From Rahnella sp. AA (GTDB lineage: Bacteria > Pseudomonadota > Gammaproteobacteria > Enterobacterales > Enterobacteriaceae), in the NCBI RefSeq assembly GCF_002834385.1, contig NZ_PITQ01000003.1:124001-188000 (forward strand): a stretch of 64,000 bases of DNA. The letters run 5' to 3'. A program made the position numbers and the translations under genes. Under the pieces are notes generated by a model. It did no database searches. It was not told the origin of the DNA and saw only the letters and a list, made by a program, of their open reading frames with translations. This document shows, piece by piece, positions 57,979 through 64,000 of this stretch (position 1 is the stretch's first letter; every line of letters begins with the position of its first letter).

Positions 57979-59010
57979 ATGGCAGACGGGAAAAGGGAAA
58001 TGGAGAAGAAAAACAAAGTCACGATGAGTGATATTGCGCGTGAAGCCGGGGTTTCGCAGGCCACCGTCTCGCTGATTTTAAACAATTCACGCTCGGTCAA
58101 ACTCAGCGAAGAAACACGCCAGCGGGTGTTCAATACCGCACTTTCGCTGGGTTATAAAAAAATGCCCGCGCCACACAACGACAACGGACAGGAAGAAATT
58201 GCGCTGCTGATCAACGCGATGCCAGGTTATGACCCGTTTGTTGATGCGCTGAGCGAAGCCCGTGAGGCCGCCTGGCGGCAGAATACGCTGCTCACCGTTT
58301 ATGATTACGGCGATGATGCTGAACTCGCGGTGCGGATTATTTCTCAACTGAACCAGCGCCGCTGTGTCGGGATTATCATCGCCTCTCCGGTGACTCAGGC
58401 GATTGATTTCTCACCCTTTGTTAACCAGACGGCGCTGCCTGTCGTTCTGCTGAATGTCTATGATCGCACGTACCCGCTGCTGCCCACTTTCCTGCCGGAC
58501 GACCGCGCAAACGCATTGCAAATTACCCGCCATCTTATCGATCAGGGTGCCACGCGGATTGCGCACATCATGGGCGATAACTGGATGGAAGCGTGCGAAA
58601 AGCGTCTCGAAGGTTACCGTGAAGCCCTGACGCAGGCGGGAATGACGCCCGACGACCGGCTGGTGCAGGCCACCAACTGGTCACTGAATGAAACTTATCG
58701 CGCCACGTTACAGCTGATGGATCAGCCCGAACCGCCGGATGCAATTTTCTGCTCCAGCGACTGGATGACCATCGGCTGTTATCAGGCGCTGACCGAGCTG
58801 CATCTGCGGATCCCGCAGGACATTCTGATCGCCGGATACGACGACCAGCGCATCGCCGACCAGATGACGCCAAAACTCACCAGCGTCCAGTTGCCCTATA
58901 ACGAATTAGGCCGGATGGCGGTGGAATATTTGTGCTCCGGCGAAGACGCCGCCACGCGCGTCATTATGGCGGGGAAATTAAAGGTGCGGGCGAGCACGGC
59001 GGCAATATAA
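57979..59010 (+). CDS. LacI-family transcriptional regulator
   Basis: 343 residues: HTH VTMSDIAREAGVSQATVSLILNNS, hinge and effector-binding domain (GIIIASPVTQAIDFSPFV, IAGYDDQRIADQMTPKLTSVQLP). AAGGAG precedes ATG 57979. It is divergent from the GH/GPH operon, which it probably represses. Confidence 0.92.
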   Translation: MADGKREMEKKNKVTMSDIAREAGVSQATVSLILNNSRSVKLSEETRQRVFNTALSLGYKKMPAPHNDNGQEEIALLINAMPGYDPFVDALSEAREAAWRQNTLLTVYDYGDDAELAVRIISQLNQRRCVGIIIASPVTQAIDFSPFVNQTALPVVLLNVYDRTYPLLPTFLPDDRANALQITRHLIDQGATRIAHIMGDNWMEACEKRLEGYREALTQAGMTPDDRLVQATNWSLNETYRATLQLMDQPEPPDAIFCSSDWMTIGCYQALTELHLRIPQDILIAGYDDQRIADQMTPKLTSVQLPYNELGRMAVEYLCSGEDAATRVIMAGKLKVRASTAAI

Positions 59011-59081
59011 ACTGAAAATCAGACCGGTTTGATGGAAATAAATGCGTCTGATTTTGTTTCAGATCCCGACCTGCAACGATA

Positions 59082-61445
59082 TCAGGGTGTAGTGATTTTA
59101 TTTATTTCAAACAAACAGATAGCGTTCACATCCATCTCAACGCTCACTTTCCAGCATGCCGCAATATCCTCATCATACAGATGAAGATCGGGCGCGGAAT
59201 GTACGTCGATAAAAGCCATAACCTCACTGTCGCGCCCAAAGCGCGTTGGCTGGCATTCAAACTGATGACAGAGCGCACCATGTTTCTGGTCAAAAAGGTG
59301 CCTCTTGATCTGATAACTGCCCTGTTCCATACCGGTTACGGCCACGTTTATCTGTTTGCGAAAGCCGGTCATCAGATGATTTTGCAACGACAGGCTGGGG
59401 TTGAAACTGACACTATGGGTGAGTAATACCCGATATCCCTGCGCTTTGCGCGTCACGATGTAGTTGTCACCCCGCGCTAAAACGACACCGTTTAGCCGCT
59501 CACGGAGCCGCAAGACATGAAACATCGGCCTGCGGGTGCTGCCCATATAAAATAATGACAAGCTGCTGGTATCGATTCGTTTATCTTCCCGCGTTTCCTT
59601 TTGTACTTCTGAATTGATCCAGAACCCCACAAACGCTATCGGTAAAGGCAGTGAGAGAAGCGTATCCATCAGCAATGCACCACGAAAAAATGAACCATTG
59701 GTGAGACGTGTATCGCCGGTTAATGTGTTCCAGGTTTGTAAAAACAGCGGGACAGAAAGATCGTGTTTCTTCAACTGCCCGAGAATATTTCTGGCATGTT
59801 GCTCAACAAAAAATTCAGCACCAGCGATATCTTCTTTAGCAAACCCGTCATGGCTGACCTTGTCATTTGCGTTCGCAGAAAATCCTAAAAAATCGATGTT
59901 CCTGATGAGGTGGCTGGTGAATAACGGCACCTGAGCCATTGCTTCTTTTTCTAACGGGAAAGGATAAAACACCCCGGTTTTCATCCGCGGCAATATCGCT
60001 TTAATCTTGCTACGCAAGCGCAAAAAACGGGCTTCAGAATCGGCGAAAAAATCAACGTTCGGGTGATAACTGAATGCCCATGAGCTGACATAATCATCGC
60101 CAAACTGCGTGATGTTATGCGCGACAAAATCAAGAAAGCGGAGAGTGCAACTGCGCATGTCTTCTTCAGACAGTTGAAAATGAATACTGATCAGCAGCGC
60201 AATCCCCTGCTTTTTGAGGAATTCAACGGCCATATCGGCGTTGGCATAATGTGAAAAGGAAGGGCATATTTCATCGGTTGGGAACCCCTCGGGCAGCGTG
60301 TTTTCCGAAATGATATGTTCAACGTGAATGTATTGCAGCGACATCTGTTCCCGCGCAGTCATAACCTGCTGTTGCACAGGCGCTTTCAGGAGTTCTTCGA
60401 GCCTGCCAATGCTTACGATATAGCCCGGATGCGGCAATTCCAGGGACACATCATCAGATGCAGGAAGTTCAATCATCCATTTTTCCGTGGACAGGGGTTC
60501 CAGCTCCGCCATTTGTTCATGCGCAGTCAAACTATTGCCCAGAAGTGCCAAAAGCTCTGAGGGGCGGATTTCCCCAAAACGTGCAGGACGTTCAGGCGGA
60601 GTCCTCACGGGGAACTCAAACCCTCCGGTCACCGGGGATTTTCCCTCGCGATAGAGCGAGCGATATTTGTTTGGCGTCATCGCGTATCGGGTTTTAAAAA
60701 GCGCAGTGAAATTGCGCGTATCGTAAAACCCGTTCTCTTCCACAATTTGATAAAGTGGCTTGTCTGTTTTTTCCAGTGCGTCTATACAGCACATAAAACG
60801 AAGTTGTGTCAGGTAGGTTTTAAAGCTGATGCCGACTTCCTGAGAAAATAACCGGGAGAAATAAGCCGGAGAGGTATGGCTAATTTTTGCCAGAAGTGAA
60901 AGCGACAGCGGTTTATTGTAATTATCTTGCAGGTAATCGAGCGTGTTCTTAATTCTTACTGAATGCGTTTTTTGCTGAGATTCCGCGATGTGTGTCCTGC
61001 TTTGCTTGAAATACATAATCAGCAGGCTCAGTAAATTTGACAGAAGAGCGTTGACCTCAAGCAGACCGGTTTCTTTATTGCTTTGTAATTTACTTATAGC
61101 GAGACGCATTATTATTTCGCGTAACAAACCACGATGTTCGTGGCCTTCCTCAACGTCAAGGCAAAAACGGGCCGCCGCATAATTTGTATAATAACGAGAG
61201 AAGTATCGATGTGAAATATTCACTTTAATGATGATATTTCCCGTTTCACTGTTGATCTGGTAGCGTTCATATTGGTTAACGACCACCATTTCCTGCTGCC
61301 GCAGCGATAATTCTGCGCCCTGCAACACTACCGCTGCCTCTCCTTGCAAAATACAGAAAAGCGTGACGCCATCATACCCCTGGCTCTCTTCCTCGAAAAT
61401 ATTCACAATATCGACAGAATAATTTTTAAATGTTTTCTGATGCAT
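59082..61445 (-). CDS. AraC-family regulator with large GH39-like C-terminal domain
   Basis: 787 residues. N-terminal cupin-like sensor (about 1-110; GDGVTLFCILQGEAAVVLQG-type), two AraC HTH motifs (about 165-265; LSLSLLAKISHTSPAYFSRLFSQEVGISFKTYLTQLR and YQIVEENGFYDTRNFTALFKTRYAMTPNKYRSLY), and then over 450 residues resembling a GH39-type beta-xylosidase TIM barrel. The long domain may bind a saccharide as effector rather than hydrolyse it. Divergent from the M20D gene at 61643. Confidence 0.82.
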   Translation of the reverse strand: MHQKTFKNYSVDIVNIFEEESQGYDGVTLFCILQGEAAVVLQGAELSLRQQEMVVVNQYERYQINSETGNIIIKVNISHRYFSRYYTNYAAARFCLDVEEGHEHRGLLREIIMRLAISKLQSNKETGLLEVNALLSNLLSLLIMYFKQSRTHIAESQQKTHSVRIKNTLDYLQDNYNKPLSLSLLAKISHTSPAYFSRLFSQEVGISFKTYLTQLRFMCCIDALEKTDKPLYQIVEENGFYDTRNFTALFKTRYAMTPNKYRSLYREGKSPVTGGFEFPVRTPPERPARFGEIRPSELLALLGNSLTAHEQMAELEPLSTEKWMIELPASDDVSLELPHPGYIVSIGRLEELLKAPVQQQVMTAREQMSLQYIHVEHIISENTLPEGFPTDEICPSFSHYANADMAVEFLKKQGIALLISIHFQLSEEDMRSCTLRFLDFVAHNITQFGDDYVSSWAFSYHPNVDFFADSEARFLRLRSKIKAILPRMKTGVFYPFPLEKEAMAQVPLFTSHLIRNIDFLGFSANANDKVSHDGFAKEDIAGAEFFVEQHARNILGQLKKHDLSVPLFLQTWNTLTGDTRLTNGSFFRGALLMDTLLSLPLPIAFVGFWINSEVQKETREDKRIDTSSLSLFYMGSTRRPMFHVLRLRERLNGVVLARGDNYIVTRKAQGYRVLLTHSVSFNPSLSLQNHLMTGFRKQINVAVTGMEQGSYQIKRHLFDQKHGALCHQFECQPTRFGRDSEVMAFIDVHSAPDLHLYDEDIAACWKVSVEMDVNAICLFEINKITTP

Positions 61446-61642
61446 GCTTATCCCTCTGCGTTTATTTCACCCTGCAGGAAAAGACACGCCAACAAATGGT
61501 GCATCATTTTTCTACATTCCCGCATATGGCACTGTAAAGTGCGCAAAATTTGCTGCCTATTGGGAAAGTAACCGCCTGTTCCCATTTTCAGGCCGCTTTA
61601 TAATGCAGGGAGTCCATAAATAAAAGTGAAGGAAAAAATGCT

Positions 61643-62812
61643 ATGTCCAACATCAGGGAAATACTCGAGAAAAACAAAGAAAATTATGTGACATTAAGAC
61701 ACCAATTACATAGTCAACCGGAAACCGGTCTTGACGAATTTTATACCAGTAATGTCGTTGCCGAAAAGCTGGCAACCTGGGGATATGAGGTTCACCGGGG
61801 CATGGCTCAGACCGGTGTTGTCGGCACGCTGCGCGCAGGCAATGGCAAAAAAGTGCTGGGGCTACGGGCTGATATGGATGCTTTGCCCATGCAAGAGCAC
61901 AGCGGCAAAGCCTGGGCCAGCCGTGTTGATGGAAAATTCCATGGTTGCGGGCACGACGGACACACCACCATTTTGCTATTTGCGGCAGAGTATCTCGCTA
62001 AAACGCGCAATTTTAACGGTACCCTGAACGTTATTTTCCAGCCGGGTGAAGAATTGCTATACGGCGGGAAAATAATGCTACAGGACGGCTTATTTACGCA
62101 ATTTCCCTGTGATGCGATCTTTGCTTTACATAATATGCCTGGTTTGAAAAAAGGCACATTTCATTTCAGAAAAGGCGCGATGATGGCCTCTTCCGATACT
62201 ATTGAAATTGAAGTGACTGGCGTCGGGGGGCACGGTGCATATCCGGAGAAAACCACGGATGCGGCAATGATTGCCTGCCACATCGTTGTCGCGCTGCAAA
62301 CTATTGTGTCGCGTAATCTTATCCCATTTGAACCTGGTGTTGTTACGGTAGGCAGTATTCAATCCGGGCAGGCACCCAATATTATTAATGCCAGCGCACG
62401 TTTACAACTTTCAGTCAGAGCGCTGAACGGAAAGGTGCGCAATTTACTGGTGAAACGCATCACCGAAATTGCAGAAGGACAAGCGAAAAGCTTTGGCGCA
62501 ACGGTTAAAATACTCCACATAAACAGCTGCCCGGAATTAGTTAACGGCTGCGATGCCACTGATTTCGCCATCAGCGTGGCAAAAGAGTTAATGGACTCCG
62601 CCATGATTTGCGAAAACACGCACCCCATGATGGGCAGTGAAGACTTTGCTTTCATGCTGGAAGAAAACCCCAACGGCAGCTATTTAATGATAGGTGCAGG
62701 TGATGAACCAGAATGCTGCCCTGTGCATAATCCCGGTTATGATTTTAATGATGACCTGATTATTCCTGGCGCGACCTACTGGTGTTCATTAACCGAAAAA
62801 TTCCTTAAGTAA
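61643..62812 (+). CDS. M20D amidohydrolase (hippurate/N-acyl-amino-acid hydrolase type)
   Basis: A 389-residue zinc hydrolase. RHQLHSQPETGLDEF, GLRADMDALPM, FHGCGHDGHTTILL and FQPGEELLYGG are family motifs with metal ligands (Cys/His/Glu). Such enzymes remove acyl groups from amino acids or conjugates such as indole-acetyl amino acids, and include YxeP of S-(2-succino)cysteine breakdown. It is followed 101 bp later by an MFS gene. Confidence 0.9.
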   Translation: MSNIREILEKNKENYVTLRHQLHSQPETGLDEFYTSNVVAEKLATWGYEVHRGMAQTGVVGTLRAGNGKKVLGLRADMDALPMQEHSGKAWASRVDGKFHGCGHDGHTTILLFAAEYLAKTRNFNGTLNVIFQPGEELLYGGKIMLQDGLFTQFPCDAIFALHNMPGLKKGTFHFRKGAMMASSDTIEIEVTGVGGHGAYPEKTTDAAMIACHIVVALQTIVSRNLIPFEPGVVTVGSIQSGQAPNIINASARLQLSVRALNGKVRNLLVKRITEIAEGQAKSFGATVKILHINSCPELVNGCDATDFAISVAKELMDSAMICENTHPMMGSEDFAFMLEENPNGSYLMIGAGDEPECCPVHNPGYDFNDDLIIPGATYWCSLTEKFLK

Positions 62813-62913
62813 TAAAATACCGGAGAATGACTCCCTGTTAATTAAGGGCGGGGAGCTTTTGCCATGTACTCAGTGAACATGGCTATTTTTATATTTAATG
62901 AAGAGGCCTCTCT

Positions 62914-64000
62914 ATGTCACCCACAAGACTCAATAAATATCATACGCCATTTAAAGGCGGTGACAGGTTAACGTTTGGCATCGTTCTGGGCGTATTAACC
63001 TTCTGGCTTTTTGCTCAGTCGATGATGAATATTGTCCCGGCCATTCAGGAAGACATCGATATCCCTTCTGCTTCACTTAATCTTTCTATCAGCCTCACTG
63101 CTTTATTTTCCGGTTGCTTTATTGTGGTGGCCGGTGGCGTGGCAGATAAAATTGGCCGCGTTAAAATGACCTACATAGGTTTTATCTTAAGCATTGTCGG
63201 CTGCCTGCTAATAATATTCGCCGATAATACCCTGCTCTTTGCCGCCGGCCGTATCGTTCAGGGGCTCTCTGGCGCTTGTATAATGCCCGCGACGCTTGCG
63301 CTGATGAAAACGTACTACGAGGGGAAAGATCGTCAGCGGGCATTAAGTTTCTGGTCGATTGGCTCATGGGGAGGTTCCGGCGTTTGCTCGCTTTTTGGTG
63401 GTGCGGTCGCCACCACCATGGGCTGGAAGTGGATATTCATCTTTTCAATATTTTGCGCATTATTAGGCATGCTGCTTATTCGCGGCACGCCGGAAAGTAA
63501 AGTCGCCGGGAAGAATCAGCCCCGTTTTGACTATTTCGGCCTGTGCGCATTTGTAATCATGCTCATCTCGCTGAATCTGCTGATCACGAAAGGCAGTTCG
63601 CTGGGGTGGGTAAGCCAGCCTATGGTCATTCTTTTCGCGGTATTCATTGTTTCCGGCATCGTATTTTTCAAACACAGCTTTGCCAAACAACAAGCCAGTT
63701 TCATCGATTTTTCGTTATTCAAAAATAAGCCCTATGCTGCCGCAACTTTCTCAAACTTCATGCTCAATGCTGCGGCCGGAACATTATTAGTCGCCAGTTT
63801 GTACGTGCAGCAGATTCGTGGGTTCAACGCGTTCCAATCAGGAATGCTGACAATTGGTTATCTGATTGCCGTGCTTGCCATGATCAGGGTTGGCGAGAAA
63901 TTACTGCAAAAAATCGGCGCCAAAACTCCCATGATGTTAGGCACCTTTATGACGGGGGTTGGGATCGCATTGATGGCGCTGACATTTTTATCTAACACGT
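62914..64000 (+). CDS. MFS transporter (DHA2-like), truncated by window end
   Basis: The frame is open from ATG 62914 (GAGGCCTC upstream) to the window end, at least 362 codons. Hydrophobic membrane segments alternate through the length. ADKIGRVKMTY is the loop 2-3 motif A, and GRIVQGLSGACIMPATLALMKTYY is the motif around helices 4-5. The pattern resembles 14-helix drug:proton antiporters (EmrB/QacA). The C-terminus is outside the window. Probably co-regulated with the upstream amidohydrolase. Confidence 0.87.
   Translation, partial: MSPTRLNKYHTPFKGGDRLTFGIVLGVLTFWLFAQSMMNIVPAIQEDIDIPSASLNLSISLTALFSGCFIVVAGGVADKIGRVKMTYIGFILSIVGCLLIIFADNTLLFAAGRIVQGLSGACIMPATLALMKTYYEGKDRQRALSFWSIGSWGGSGVCSLFGGAVATTMGWKWIFIFSIFCALLGMLLIRGTPESKVAGKNQPRFDYFGLCAFVIMLISLNLLITKGSSLGWVSQPMVILFAVFIVSGIVFFKHSFAKQQASFIDFSLFKNKPYAAATFSNFMLNAAAGTLLVASLYVQQIRGFNAFQSGMLTIGYLIAVLAMIRVGEKLLQKIGAKTPMMLGTFMTGVGIALMALTFLSNT

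Overview
The window comes from a diazotrophic gamma-proteobacterium of the order Enterobacterales. The evidence is a Klebsiella-type nif cluster with a nifLA pair, RbsA/Dpp/Glt-type transporters and LacI regulators of enterobacterial type, and moderate GC content. A plant- or soil-associated genus such as Rahnella or a relative fits best, but the genus is an inference from gene content only.

Layout. 1-9743: a region of flavin (LLM-class) monooxygenases, a GNAT acetyltransferase and a complete Dpp-type ABC transporter, likely for salvage of a small organic (perhaps sulfur) compound. A large diverged inverted repeat (about 2226-3030) fills the space between two convergent monooxygenase genes. 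9751-12633: arsenic resistance (arsRBC, divergent arsH, palindromic operator). 12661-15795: polar amino-acid ABC transporter. 15971-21951: periplasmic molybdenum hydroxylase (MocA-like protein, tri-heme cytochrome c, 2Fe-2S subunit, Tat-exported molybdopterin subunit) with a divergent xdhC. 21952-24631: AT-rich island with a PAAR-type T6SS effector and a membrane immunity candidate, bracketed by two copies of one 20-bp palindrome. 24632-34485: an unassigned catabolic locus (TenA-like, BtpA-like, PfkB kinase, ribose-type ABC transporter, LacI regulator, phosphotriesterase-like hydrolase, amidotransferase-fold protein, M20 hydrolase).

34750-55024: the nif cluster, all on the minus strand, in transcription order nifHDKTY, [T6SS pair], nifENX, hesB-like, nifUSVWZM, nifLA, nifBQ. 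Sigma-54 -24/-12 elements can be read before nifH, nifE, the hesB-like gene/nifU, nifL and nifB. TGT-N10-ACA NifA sites lie upstream of all of these except nifL. nifL instead has an NtrC-like site, which fits the cascade NtrC -> nifLA -> NifA -> the other operons. nifJ and nifF, the electron-supply genes of the Klebsiella cluster, are not in this window.

The most unusual object is a two-gene T6SS module between the nifY terminator and the nifE NifA sites. It comprises a 119-residue protein whose first ~25 residues are the N-terminus of Hcp joined directly to a Tlde1/DUF2778-like L,D-transpeptidase-fold toxin domain, overlapped by a gene for a signal-peptide-bearing putative immunity protein. 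55262-64000: a GPH sugar transporter, a clan-A glycoside hydrolase and a LacI regulator; then an AraC regulator with a large GH39-like C-terminal region, an M20D amidohydrolase and a 3'-truncated MFS transporter.
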